Shown: piece by piece, positions 34,243-42,859 of the stretch | Layout of the letters: every line of letters begins with the position of its first letter | Numbering within the stretch: the stretch's first letter is position 1 | Source: Bacteroidia bacterium | GTDB lineage: Bacteria; Bacteroidota; Bacteroidia; Palsa-965 | Length of the DNA: 64,000 nt | Direction: 5' to 3' | Assembly (NCBI GenBank): GCA_023151315.1 | Contig: JAKLJE010000001.1 | Span: 62,001 to 126,000 of the forward strand | The notes under the pieces: generated by a model | What the model was told of the DNA's origin: nothing | Seen by the model: the letters and a program-made list of their open reading frames with translations, nothing else | The model's database searches: none | Program-made: the position numbers and the translations under genes

Positions 34243-36975
34243 CTAAGGCATGGAATATGCCGACAAGTAGCGCCTGTTAATACCACAAATGATGGTTAAC
34301 TCACTACCACCGTTCAAGCGACCAATACTGAACGGGGTTTGACCCGGCATCGGGAATCCTTCAGATTCAGCGCCACCTTTATTGAGTAAATGCAATTCAT
34401 TCGCGCTGCTGCAAACTGTTCCTATGCGCACATCATTATCACCGAATCTGAATGTTTGCAACCAAGGTTGAGCAGGAGATTCGAATCCGAATGACATTGC
34501 GGTCAGTTTATCCTGATTGAATACGGTAAGCTTATCGCCGGTCAGGAAAATATATTCCATGTTTCCGTCACCGTTAATATCGGTGTATTCGAATTGCGGT
34601 GTCTCGTTGAAGTCGAGGAAATGAAAACGTTCAAGTTCATCATTGAATGACAACCGATATACATTGCCCAATGAATCGATACTTACAATTCTTGTTCTTG
34701 CAAGGTCTTTTCCAGGTTCAAGATAAAATCGTTTTACAGGACTTCCGAGATTTTCCTTCAGTGTCAGACGTGTTGCGCCTTGGCGGTCAGTTATTACTGT
34801 TTTCCCTGCTTTGTCAACGATCACAACATAATCTTTGTTCTGCACAATGGTGTGTCCGACTTCAGCAATCACATCGTTTTCTGTTTGCGGGATTTTCCAG
34901 CCTTCAACTTTTTCTCCTTTGATGTTGTAGTTGTAAACTTTGTGATCAGCGCAAGCGACCAGCATGCGGTATTCTTTATTGTTTTCATAGTCGAAAACGT
35001 GTACACCATTGGTAGCGCGATCCGGAAGTTTCACAGGGAAAGGAGCTAGATTATTGCCGTTGCGGTCTAATACAAAAAGAGAATCTGCAGTATTGAACAC
35101 GATCTGAAGCTTGCCGTTTTTCAAAGCATCCACTTGCTGAATATTGCTGATGATTGGTGTGTTGAGTTCCCGTTTCCAGAAAATGTTTCCGGTACTGCTG
35201 ATCAGATAAATTCTGTTGACATCATCCTGAATAAAGATGTCAAGTCCTTTTGTATTGTGATTAATCAGCAATGAAGGTTTTCCGCTGAATGTTGTATCCA
35301 ATTGCGTTTCCCACAATGAAGCCACATTCTTTTTACTCTGAGGATTGTGACGTAGAAACATGTTGGTGTAATGCAGATTGCTTTCTCCGATGTTGTATTG
35401 AAGCGTTACACCGTCAAATTTTTTCAGCAGATCCTGATGATGTCTGATGTCAGCAGATAATCCTCCCTCAGTTCTTGCAGTTAGTAAATCAGTCGAACGT
35501 GCAACTGAAACATAGAATGTAAGACTCGCATCTTTCGCCATGTTTGTGGCAAAGTCTTCGTAGTTGCGGTCCTTGCGTAATGTACGTCCAAACTCAGCAG
35601 ATATGATGAACGAACGGATAGTGTTAATGTCGGTGGCGAAGATTACATAATGGCTGGTGATGCCGTAATAACATTCGCGGAACTCCGAGAACATTTCTCC
35701 GAATGTAGCAGGAAGCATTTCAGGAACCGGAACCGAACGAACCGGAATTCCTGTTGAATCCAGCGGAGCAGTCACAGCACCTGTGTCGCGCTGCGGACGC
35801 AGACTTTCGAGTTTTTCGCGTGTACGCGAAGTGCTGACTGTACTGATTACAGCCACAGGTTTCAGTCCTTCTCCCGGAATGTTTACTTCCGCCTTCACAA
35901 CTTCATTTCCGATCCACGATCCGATATGTTCTTCCGGAGAGTAACCGTAATTGGTGTTGAGTTGTGCGAGTCGATCGCGGCGTTCATCTCCTTCTCCGAG
36001 TTTGTTAAGATAGCTGTCGTACGCCGAAAGGAACGCACTGAAGTTAGAGATGCTGAAATCGGTGTATGCAATGGTTCCGCTCGGGAGTACGGCATCTGCT
36101 TCGAGTGGCTGCGATTGTTGTCCGCGGAAAATATTCAACCAATTTGCTGTTGAATCCGAAGCATAAGTATAGCCATTCAGCATAACTGCATTCGGACGAA
36201 GATTCATATCCGTTTCTGTCCAGCCTCCGAAGGAGTTCAATATATCCAGTTTGTTGTGAAATTCTCTGGTGGCGTGCCGCTTAAGAAGCACAAGCAACTT
36301 GCCATAATGCACATAAACATTCGCAACTGATTTTTCACCTGCCGTTTTTCTCACGGCTACAAAACCTTTGTCGTTCAACAAAGAATTTCGTTTGTTGAGC
36401 TGATCAATTGCAGCACGCAGCAGTTCTTCATTATCAGAAATCTGCACGATTCCTTCGCAAACAGAAATATAAAATTTACCTGTTGCTGATTTCCCTGTGC
36501 TAATTATTCCATTGATATAAGGCTGCTCGGTGAATGTATGTCCCTTCGCCCCGTTGCGGATAAATTCCGATGCCTGATCCGAATACGATTTCCCTGGTAA
36601 TGAAAGCGTGAAAACATAATTCAACTGATCTGTACCTGTGCAATGAATGGAAAGGTATCCCGGATTTTCCTCCAGAAATTCCTTAATGTTTTCGTTGGTG
36701 TTGATGAGCGAGTCGGATAACGCAGCAACATGACGGACCTTATCAGCCCATTCGGTTTCGGTTAGTGCCGACCAGATCATATTCCCTTGATTCAACTGCT
36801 TCCAGCCATCCTGAAAATCATTGGAGGAAACTATGCAGAAGGCACCTGTGGGAACAGCTTCCAAAGCATCTCTTGACGGAGCTTTGAGGCTGCGCAAGTA
36901 TAGAAAAGTGGTGATGCCGCCGCCGAGAATGATTATTCCCAGAACGATAAAGACAATTTTCAGGCGTTTCGACAT
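34243..36975 (-). CDS. Large membrane-anchored protein: DUF3352-like region plus C-terminal propeller-like region
   Basis: Start chosen at 36975 (MSKRLKIVFIVLGIIILGG), giving 910 residues with an uncleaved N-terminal membrane anchor. Residues about 35-560 resemble DUF3352, found in proteins of unknown function; motifs include AVPTGAFCIVSSNDFQ near the start. The C-terminal 330 residues contain repeated short strands of the kind VFDYENNKEYRMLVACADHKV, IVDKAGKTVITDRQG and DINGDGNMEYIFLTGD, typical of a beta-propeller (VCBS/FG-GAP or PQQ-like). So it is probably an envelope scaffold displaying a propeller in the periplasm. It shares no overlapping neighbour on its strand. Function unknown. Confidence 0.75.
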   Translation of the reverse strand: MSKRLKIVFIVLGIIILGGGITTFLYLRSLKAPSRDALEAVPTGAFCIVSSNDFQDGWKQLNQGNMIWSALTETEWADKVRHVAALSDSLINTNENIKEFLEENPGYLSIHCTGTDQLNYVFTLSLPGKSYSDQASEFIRNGAKGHTFTEQPYINGIISTGKSATGKFYISVCEGIVQISDNEELLRAAIDQLNKRNSLLNDKGFVAVRKTAGEKSVANVYVHYGKLLVLLKRHATREFHNKLDILNSFGGWTETDMNLRPNAVMLNGYTYASDSTANWLNIFRGQQSQPLEADAVLPSGTIAYTDFSISNFSAFLSAYDSYLNKLGEGDERRDRLAQLNTNYGYSPEEHIGSWIGNEVVKAEVNIPGEGLKPVAVISTVSTSRTREKLESLRPQRDTGAVTAPLDSTGIPVRSVPVPEMLPATFGEMFSEFRECYYGITSHYVIFATDINTIRSFIISAEFGRTLRKDRNYEDFATNMAKDASLTFYVSVARSTDLLTARTEGGLSADIRHHQDLLKKFDGVTLQYNIGESNLHYTNMFLRHNPQSKKNVASLWETQLDTTFSGKPSLLINHNTKGLDIFIQDDVNRIYLISSTGNIFWKRELNTPIISNIQQVDALKNGKLQIVFNTADSLFVLDRNGNNLAPFPVKLPDRATNGVHVFDYENNKEYRMLVACADHKVYNYNIKGEKVEGWKIPQTENDVIAEVGHTIVQNKDYVVIVDKAGKTVITDRQGATRLTLKENLGSPVKRFYLEPGKDLARTRIVSIDSLGNVYRLSFNDELERFHFLDFNETPQFEYTDINGDGNMEYIFLTGDKLTVFNQDKLTAMSFGFESPAQPWLQTFRFGDNDVRIGTVCSSANELHLLNKGGAESEGFPMPGQTPFSIGRLNGGSELTIICGINRRYLSAYSMP

Positions 36976-37166
36976 AATTAATACGCGAAAATTACCAATC
37001 CCTGCGTTCTGCAAGAGATGATTTCAGGCGTACTTATCAAATGTGCAGTGTTAACACCGTGCGATTGAACTTTTGCGGGTTGTAAGCGTCAAACCCAAAA
37101 GAACTTCTTCAATTCAGGCCCTGTAGACGGGTAAGTGAGCTTGGAAGTTACAGTTAAATGGAAATA

Positions 37167-37196
37167 TTTGTGGTATCGTTATTGCGCTTATCTTAA
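37167..37196 (+). promoter_or_regulatory. Possible promoter of the DUF1800-DUF1501 pair
   Basis: TTTG at 37167-37170, an 18-base spacer and TATCTTAA at 37189-37196 approximate the -33/-7 arrangement, 16 bases before the ATG at 37213. The -7 box lacks the final TG. The rest of the 237-base gap upstream shows nothing I can support. Confidence 0.35.
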
Positions 37197-37212
37197 CACA
37201 AACACGCGGTTT

Positions 37213-38607
37213 ATGAAAGACGAACAGTTTCGAAAACTCAACCATCTGCTGAACAGGGCAGGATTCGGACTGACTCCGGAATTACAGAAGCGATTCGAGA
37301 AGAAGGAAATTTCCATTGTTGTGGAAGACCTGATTCGCGACGCAGCGGTCGTGGAAGACATTAATTACATTCCCAAGCCGGAGACAAAAGACAACGGAGA
37401 AGTAGGCGTGGTGAAAACGGTGTTTCTCATTCTGAAATCACAGAAAGAGAAAGACCAGTTGAATCTGGCCTGGATTGAACGCATGGCTGTAGCGAAAGCT
37501 CAGCTTCGTGAGAAAATGATTTTGTTCTGGCACAACCATTTTGCGACCGGAACTCCGTTCGGGTATCTCATGCAGGTTCAGCACAACACATTACGTCATC
37601 ATGCGTTGGGAAATTTCCGTGAAATGCTTCACGCCATGTCGAAAGATCCGGCTATGATTTTGTGGCTGAACAACCAACAGAACAAGAAGAATGCGCCGAA
37701 TGAGAATTTTGCCCGTGAGGTAATGGAACTCTTTACGTTGGGAGAAGGAAACGGATATACTGAAAAGGATATCAAGGAAGCAGCAAGAGCTTTTACCGGC
37801 TGGACCGTTAATCAGAAGGGGGAATTCGAATTCAATCCCAAACAGCACGATGATTCTTCAAAGACAGTATTCGGAAAAACGATTTACAAAGGAGAAGAGG
37901 TTGTAGATCTGCTTTTGGCCAAGCAGGAAACAGCGCAATACATCTGTCGGAAACTGTATCGCTTGTTTGTAAATAATGAAGTAAATGAATCTCATGTAGC
38001 AGAACTTTCAGCGCGGTTTTTCAGAAACAACTACGATATCACAGATCTGCTTCGGGTAATGTTTAATGCGGAGTGGTTTTACGATCCGAAAAACTTTGGT
38101 GCAGTCATTATTTCTCCGGTGGAATTGATTGTGAAGTACAAGAAATACTGCAAGGTTGAACTGGAGGATGAACAAATGCTGGCTTTACAGCATGTTCTTG
38201 GACAAACATTGTTCTCTCCGCCGAATGTGGCCGGATGGAAAGGCGGGAAAAGCTGGATTGACAGCAATGCATTGATTCAACGATTGCATATGCCGCGTGC
38301 TATTCTGGATGCGGGCACAGCTCGCTTGTATCGTAAACCGGCATTTGAGGAAAAGGACAATCCGAAGAAGAAAGACAAAGAAGAAAAAGTGAAAATCAAA
38401 TCGGATTGGAGCGCATTGGTTACGCACTTTAAACAATATCCGGACAACGAAATTACCAAAGAGTGCATGCGTTTTCTCATGGTTGCAAACACGGATCATA
38501 TTAACCCTGCAGAGATCGACAAACTCGTTGATACATCAACGAAAGAGCGTCGCATTATTACCACGCTGACAACATTAATGCAGTTCCCGGAATTCCAACT
38601 GATCTGA
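37213..38607 (+). CDS. DUF1800 family protein
   Basis: The ATG at 37213 (MKDEQFRKLNHLLNRAGFG) gives 464 residues. The family signature is clear: LNRAGFGLTPE near the N-terminus, LREKMILFWHNHFATG, LRHHALGNFREMLHAMSKDPAMILWL (quoted in part), APNENFAREVMELFTLGEG and EAARAFTGWT. No enzyme activity is established for DUF1800. It is followed 17 bases later by a DUF1501 gene; the two families occur together in many phyla and are presumed to act together at the cell surface. This member shows no obvious signal peptide, unlike its partner. The C-terminal third has an unusual KKKDKEEKVK insert. Confidence 0.88.
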   Translation: MKDEQFRKLNHLLNRAGFGLTPELQKRFEKKEISIVVEDLIRDAAVVEDINYIPKPETKDNGEVGVVKTVFLILKSQKEKDQLNLAWIERMAVAKAQLREKMILFWHNHFATGTPFGYLMQVQHNTLRHHALGNFREMLHAMSKDPAMILWLNNQQNKKNAPNENFAREVMELFTLGEGNGYTEKDIKEAARAFTGWTVNQKGEFEFNPKQHDDSSKTVFGKTIYKGEEVVDLLLAKQETAQYICRKLYRLFVNNEVNESHVAELSARFFRNNYDITDLLRVMFNAEWFYDPKNFGAVIISPVELIVKYKKYCKVELEDEQMLALQHVLGQTLFSPPNVAGWKGGKSWIDSNALIQRLHMPRAILDAGTARLYRKPAFEEKDNPKKKDKEEKVKIKSDWSALVTHFKQYPDNEITKECMRFLMVANTDHINPAEIDKLVDTSTKERRIITTLTTLMQFPEFQLI

Positions 38608-38624
38608 ACGGAAAGGAGAAAATT

Positions 38625-39857
38625 ATGTCACAGTTTTCAAGAAAAGACTTTTTAAGAATCAGTGCTCTGGCATCTGCAACACTGATGATCCCGAAATTTC
38701 TTCGAGGAGAAACTCCCGAATCAAAGAGCGCGTTGGATCAATTGTTTCTGCCTGCGACCAATGGAAAACGACTCATCGTTGTGCAGCTTACCGGTGGAAA
38801 CGACGGATTGAACATGGTCGTTCCGTACGGTGATGATGTCTATCACAGCAATCGCCCTACAGTCGGAATTAAATCCGCACAGGTGTTGCGCATGAATGAT
38901 TATTTCGGATTCAATCCGGGTATGACAGGCGTGCATAATTTGTACAATTCCGGGCAGTTCGCGGTACTCAACGCTGTTGGTTATGATAATCCGAACCGCT
39001 CGCATTTCCGTTCTCTCGATATCTGGCACAGCGCGTCAGATGCAGATAAATACATTCAGTCCGGATGGATCGGTCGCTGGCTGGATGCAAGCAATTCAGG
39101 AGATATTATCAAACCGCATCTCGCAGTTGAGATTGATGATGCAATGAGTCTTGCATTGAAAGGGAATAGTGTAAAAGGCATCGGTACGCGAAATCCGAAA
39201 CGAATGCGATTGCTGACGGAAGATCAATTACTCATGCAGATTGCAAATGATTATAAACATCACGAAAGCGATCATCCGTTAGTGGATTACCTGCACAAAT
39301 CACTTTCCGAAACCTCGCAAAGTGCAAGTTATCTCATTGAGAAATCAAGAGCGGGAAAACCCAAAGCGATTTATCCGCAGCATGCATTCGGTAAGCAAAT
39401 GAAAACTGTGGCTGAACTTATTCTTGGCGGAAGTGAAACTGTAATCTATTATGTTTCTCTTCCGGGATTTGATACGCACGCCGGCCAGAACGGACAACAG
39501 AACCGTTTGCTGAAAGTCTACAGCGAAGCATTGGATGCGTTTTCAAAAGACATGAAAGACGCAGGATTGTGGAATGAAACGCTGGTGATGACCTTCAGCG
39601 AGTTTGGTCGTCGTGTGAAGCAGAACGCAAGTCAGGGAACAGATCACGGAACTGCGAATGTGGTGATGCTTGCCGGTGGAAATCTGAAGAATAAAGGAGT
39701 GTTGAATGAAGCTGCGGATCTGACAAATCTCAATGAAGGCGATCTCATTCACAAACTCGATTTCCGTCAGGTGTATGCAACGATACTTCAGAACTGGCTT
39801 GGAACGGATGCTGAGATTGTACTCGGCAGGAAATTCGGATTGCTGAATTTCGTTTAG
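38625..39857 (+). CDS. DUF1501 family protein with Tat-like signal
   Basis: The 410-residue protein begins SRKDFLRISALASATLMIP, a Tat-type signal in which the second arginine of the SRRxFL motif is lysine. The body has the DUF1501 pattern, related to the alkaline phosphatase/sulfatase fold: VVQLTGGNDGLNMVVPYGD near the start, GWIGRWLD, DTHAGQNGQQNRLL and FSEFGRRVKQNASQGTDHGTAN near the end, where the DTH and DHG segments resemble metal-site residues. It lies directly after the DUF1800 gene, its usual partner. A secreted hydrolase role is inference from fold. The stop is 3 bases from the convergent minus-strand gene. Confidence 0.88.
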   Translation: MSQFSRKDFLRISALASATLMIPKFLRGETPESKSALDQLFLPATNGKRLIVVQLTGGNDGLNMVVPYGDDVYHSNRPTVGIKSAQVLRMNDYFGFNPGMTGVHNLYNSGQFAVLNAVGYDNPNRSHFRSLDIWHSASDADKYIQSGWIGRWLDASNSGDIIKPHLAVEIDDAMSLALKGNSVKGIGTRNPKRMRLLTEDQLLMQIANDYKHHESDHPLVDYLHKSLSETSQSASYLIEKSRAGKPKAIYPQHAFGKQMKTVAELILGGSETVIYYVSLPGFDTHAGQNGQQNRLLKVYSEALDAFSKDMKDAGLWNETLVMTFSEFGRRVKQNASQGTDHGTANVVMLAGGNLKNKGVLNEAADLTNLNEGDLIHKLDFRQVYATILQNWLGTDAEIVLGRKFGLLNFV

Positions 39858-39860
39858 GAA

Positions 39861-40232
39861 TCAATCCTGTTTGGTGAGTGATTCTCCTCGTTGCAGTTTC
39901 CCGGACGCTGAAACCGGAAGCAAAGAGTTTCCTTTCACGTAATACTTCGCGTTCATGAACATCTTGTAAGTTCTTACAGGAGGATGTTGCAGCAATTCAG
40001 GATTTGCGCATGGTTCTGAATTCAGAATCACGGTATCTCCTTTGATCAGCCATTTTCCGTCTGAAACTTCGAACGGGAATTCACTGGAAGCTTTGTAGGA
40101 AAACACGCTGTCGTCATACAATTTGATCTCGGTGAAATAATCATCTTTTGTTCCGACGTAGGTTCCGGAAAGTGAGCTGTAGTCGTGAGTCACAAGTGTA
40201 GCGAATGCAAAAGCGATCAGTGCAGTTTTCAT
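39861..40232 (-). CDS. Small secreted protein of unknown function
   Basis: The 123-residue protein has a short hydrophobic N-terminus (MKTALIAFAFATLV), then a lipocalin-like beta pattern: LSGTYVGTKDDYFTEIKLYDD, VSDGKWLIKGDTVILN, RTYKMFMNAKYYVKGNSLLP. This layout, with a size strand followed by a 'GxW-x-x-x-G-x-x-x-x-L' strand, is common in Bacteroidota proteins of unknown role and resembles the small protein at 12789. It is 17 bases downstream of rnhB on the same strand and probably co-transcribed with it. Confidence 0.68.
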   Translation of the reverse strand: MKTALIAFAFATLVTHDYSSLSGTYVGTKDDYFTEIKLYDDSVFSYKASSEFPFEVSDGKWLIKGDTVILNSEPCANPELLQHPPVRTYKMFMNAKYYVKGNSLLPVSASGKLQRGESLTKQD

Positions 40233-40249
40233 TTTTCGTGTTCTGAAGA

Positions 40250-40852
40250 TCAGAAAAGTTCAAGTTGGTCCGGCAACAACCTGAACGAAGTACGATGATG
40301 CGGAGTAGCACCGAATTCGGCAATAGCTTTTCTGTGTGCAGCCGTTCCGTATCCTTTGTTGGCCAGCCAACTGTATTGCGGGAAAGATTCATGAAGTTTA
40401 TCCATGTAATCATCGCGATATGTTTTTGCAAGTACCGAAGCAGCTGCAATACTTTTGAATTTTCCGTCGCCTCCGATAATGCATGTATGAGGAATTCCCT
40501 GAAACGGATTGAATCGGTTTCCGTCAATCAGCAAATGCTGAGGCTGCTCTTTCAGTTTGCGCACTGCACGATGCATAGCTTCAAAAGACGCCCGTAGAAT
40601 ATTAATCTCATCGATTTCTTCAACGCTTACACTGGCAACTGCAAAGGCAATCGCGTTTTCTTCTATATAAGGACGAACTTCTTTCCGTTGTGCATCCGTC
40701 ATCTTTTTTGAATCGTTCAGCAAACGATGTGAAAACCCTTCCGGAAGAATTACAGCTGCAGCAAATACCGGACCTGCGAGGCAACCTCGCCCGGCTTCAT
40801 CACATCCTGCTTCCAGGATTCCTTTATTGAGATATGATTTAAGCCTGTTCAA
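40250..40852 (-). CDS. rnhB: Ribonuclease HII
   Basis: RnhB removes ribonucleotides misincorporated into DNA and RNA primers. The TTG start at 40852 gives 200 residues, normal length. The acidic active site appears as [14 protein letters not shown] at the N-terminus with a second acidic patch and the C-terminal [12 protein letters not shown] motif; [13 protein letters not shown] carries the middle conserved region. The start lies inside the end of the upstream glycosyltransferase gene (14-base overlap), so translation is probably coupled. A TTG start is unusual, but no ATG or GTG exists between it and the conserved motif. Confidence 0.95.
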   Translation of the reverse strand: MNRLKSYLNKGILEAGCDEAGRGCLAGPVFAAAVILPEGFSHRLLNDSKKMTDAQRKEVRPYIEENAIAFAVASVSVEEIDEINILRASFEAMHRAVRKLKEQPQHLLIDGNRFNPFQGIPHTCIIGGDGKFKSIAAASVLAKTYRDDYMDKLHESFPQYSWLANKGYGTAAHRKAIAEFGATPHHRTSFRLLPDQLELF

Positions 40853-41969
40853 TTGTTCTCATCATTGAATTCCACAACGCGTCAGCCGATTTCTCCCAGG
40901 AGAAATGTGATGCGCGCTCTATTCCGGCTTCACTTAACTTATTTTTTAACGAATCGTCAGATACAATCTGTTTCATAGAGGTTGCAATGCTCTCTACCGA
41001 GAACGGATCGCAATACAAAGCAGCTTCTCCTGCCACTTCAGGCAAAGAACTTTTATTGCCGGAAATTACAGGAACCCCGCAAGACATTGCCTCAACAATA
41101 GGAATTCCGAATCCTTCAAAGTATGGAACATACGTCAGCGCGTATGCTGCACCTGTTATATCGCGAACTTCCTGATCAGTGACGCGACCGGTGAATACCA
41201 CATCGTTCCTGAACTTCATTGTATCCAGCGTTTTTTTCAACGCTTCGTTTTTCCAGAATTCGCCACCGGTAATAAGCAGCTTGATATTGGTATCGCAGTT
41301 GTTTCTGAACTGTTCGTATGCTTCAATCAATCGCACCAGATTTTTACGCGGGTGCAAGGCCCCTATGTACAGAAAATAAGGAGCATCTGCACTCCATTTC
41401 TTTCTCACTTCTGCGATACGTTCGCTTGTAAGCGGAACAAAACCTTCACTCGCGGCATTGTAAACTACGTCGATATTATGAGGTTCAATTTTGTAAAGTG
41501 AAGCGATATCCTGTTTGGAAAATTCAGAAACCGTTGCGATACGTGTTGCTCGTTTCGCGAACTGCGGAAATTTTTTCCGATACCATTCCGAATAGTGAAC
41601 AGGCAAATCTTCCGGGTAATGTTCGAAGTTCAGATCGTGAATTACAGGCAAACATTTCGTTGTGCCACGAAGCGGAAGGAATCCGTCAGGGGAAAGAAAA
41701 AGATCCGGTTTCAGGTCACGCAAAACTCCGTGTACTGAATGATTCAGCCACCAGTTGAAAAGCCATGTTCTTCGCGCCGGAGGAAATAGTTTCACCGGAG
41801 TGATATTGTCGGAGAAGATAAATTCTTCATCGACCGGTCTGTCGAACAGAAAAACAAAATTGACGTCTTCGTGTTTTCTTGTGATCCGCGACAGCGTTTC
41901 GTAAGTAAAACGACCGATCCCGTCGAGGCGATTGGGAATGAGCAGGCGCGTATTGACAACAATGATCAC
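40839..41969 (-). CDS. GT4-family glycosyltransferase
   Basis: The 376-residue protein is a GT-B retaining glycosyltransferase of the GT4 group. Seen are an N-terminal acceptor half ([21 protein letters not shown]-type start, [17 protein letters not shown]) and a donor half with [21 protein letters not shown] (quoted in part), [13 protein letters not shown] and the E-x7-E segment [15 protein letters not shown]. The GTG start at 41969 is directly preceded by a TAnnTTCG box. It is divergent from the FkbM methyltransferase gene 100 bases away, the first gene of the polysaccharide locus, so it probably builds the same glycan. Sugar specificity unknown. Confidence 0.9.
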   Translation of the reverse strand: MIIVVNTRLLIPNRLDGIGRFTYETLSRITRKHEDVNFVFLFDRPVDEEFIFSDNITPVKLFPPARRTWLFNWWLNHSVHGVLRDLKPDLFLSPDGFLPLRGTTKCLPVIHDLNFEHYPEDLPVHYSEWYRKKFPQFAKRATRIATVSEFSKQDIASLYKIEPHNIDVVYNAASEGFVPLTSERIAEVRKKWSADAPYFLYIGALHPRKNLVRLIEAYEQFRNNCDTNIKLLITGGEFWKNEALKKTLDTMKFRNDVVFTGRVTDQEVRDITGAAYALTYVPYFEGFGIPIVEAMSCGVPVISGNKSSLPEVAGEAALYCDPFSVESIATSMKQIVSDDSLKNKLSEAGIERASHFSWEKSADALWNSMMRTIEQA

Positions 41970-41973
41970 GGCG

Positions 41974-41981
41974 CGAAGTTA
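41974..41981 (-). promoter_or_regulatory. -7 box (TAACTTCG) four bases before the glycosyltransferase start
   Basis: On the minus strand TAACTTCG fits TAnnTTYG and is separated from the GTG at 41969 by CGCC. It mirrors the box at 42058-42065 of the divergent gene. Confidence 0.45.
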
Positions 41982-42057
41982 AGGATTGGCGCCGAAGGAG
42001 GGTTAACTCTTGGAAGTAACAGTAGGGGAGAAAGCAATCGTTTCCCGCGGAAATCAT

Positions 42058-42065
42058 TACTTTCG
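42058..42065 (+). promoter_or_regulatory. -7 box (TACTTTCG) four bases before the FkbM gene start
   Basis: TACTTTCG is separated by CGCT from the GTG at 42070. It supports that GTG over the in-frame TTG at 42010. Confidence 0.45.
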
Positions 42066-42069
42066 CGCT

Positions 42070-42810
42070 GTGAAAAACGCGATCAAAGCACTTTTGCAGA
42101 AGATACTCGGTTACAGGAGATATCTGCGTGTGTTTGCGTGGTTCAAAGTGAAGACACTTCACAACGATAAACGGGAAACGGATTTCTTTGTTTTCCTTTC
42201 CATGCTGCCTGCTGAAGGTGTTGTGCTGGATGTTGGTGCGAATCTCGGATTCCTTACTGCTCACTTGTCGCAGAAAGTGAACAAAGGCAAAGTGATGGCC
42301 TTCGAGCCAATGCCCGACAATCTTGATGCGTTGAATTATGTAATCCGCAAGTTTGATCTGAAGAATGTAATTGTGCAGCCTTGCGCTTTGGGTGATACAG
42401 ACGGTGAAGCGGAAATGGTTTTACCGGTTGAAGGAGCCGCTCGCCAGCAGGGTCTTAGCCATGTAGTGCATTCCGAACTGAAAGATCACAATGAAGGAAT
42501 ACGTTTCAAAGTTCCATTGAAAAAGCTTGACAGTATACCTGAACTGTTCGCAGATGGAGTCAAAGTTACCGGCATCAAAATGGACGTAGAAAACTTTGAA
42601 CAGTTTGTCTTCCGGGGAGCGCGTGAATTGATCCGCAGACATCGCCCGTTGGTGTACGTTGAATTGTGGGACAATGAGAATCGCAACATCTGCTTTTCCA
42701 TTCTCGAGGAAGCCGGATATAATGTCCGCATTAATGAAAACGGGAAACTGATTCCGTTTGATCGGGACAAGCATCGGGATAAAATCAACTTTCTGGTGGT
42801 TCCGGCCTGA
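42070..42810 (+). CDS. FkbM-family methyltransferase
   Basis: With the GTG start at 42070 (VKNAIKALLQK) the protein has 246 residues; a TTG 60 bases upstream would add 20 residues of no family likeness. The SAM-binding motif is VVLDVGANLGFLTAHLS (about 52-68), followed by VMAFEPMPDNLDALN and the acidic FkbM signature GIKMDVENFEQFVFRGA. FkbM enzymes O-methylate sugars and natural products; beside a flippase and Wzz/Wzy-type genes a glycan substrate is the natural inference. It is the first gene of the plus-strand polysaccharide run. Confidence 0.88.
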   Translation: MKNAIKALLQKILGYRRYLRVFAWFKVKTLHNDKRETDFFVFLSMLPAEGVVLDVGANLGFLTAHLSQKVNKGKVMAFEPMPDNLDALNYVIRKFDLKNVIVQPCALGDTDGEAEMVLPVEGAARQQGLSHVVHSELKDHNEGIRFKVPLKKLDSIPELFADGVKVTGIKMDVENFEQFVFRGARELIRRHRPLVYVELWDNENRNICFSILEEAGYNVRINENGKLIPFDRDKHRDKINFLVVPA

Positions 42811-42834
42811 ACGCCTCTGTAACGGGCTTTTTAG

Positions 42835-42842
42835 TATTTTCG
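42835..42842 (+). promoter_or_regulatory. Possible -7 box (TATTTTCG) upstream of the flippase gene
   Basis: TATTTTCG fits TAnnTTYG and lies 17 bases before the GTG I chose at 42860, after the FkbM stop at 42810. Confidence 0.35.
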
Positions 42843-42859
42843 CGATTCATTTTACGGCC

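Noticed and set aside
42010-42069. In-frame TTG at 42010 as start of the FkbM gene
   Set aside because: The added 20 residues have no family likeness, and a -7 box lies between this TTG and the GTG at 42070.
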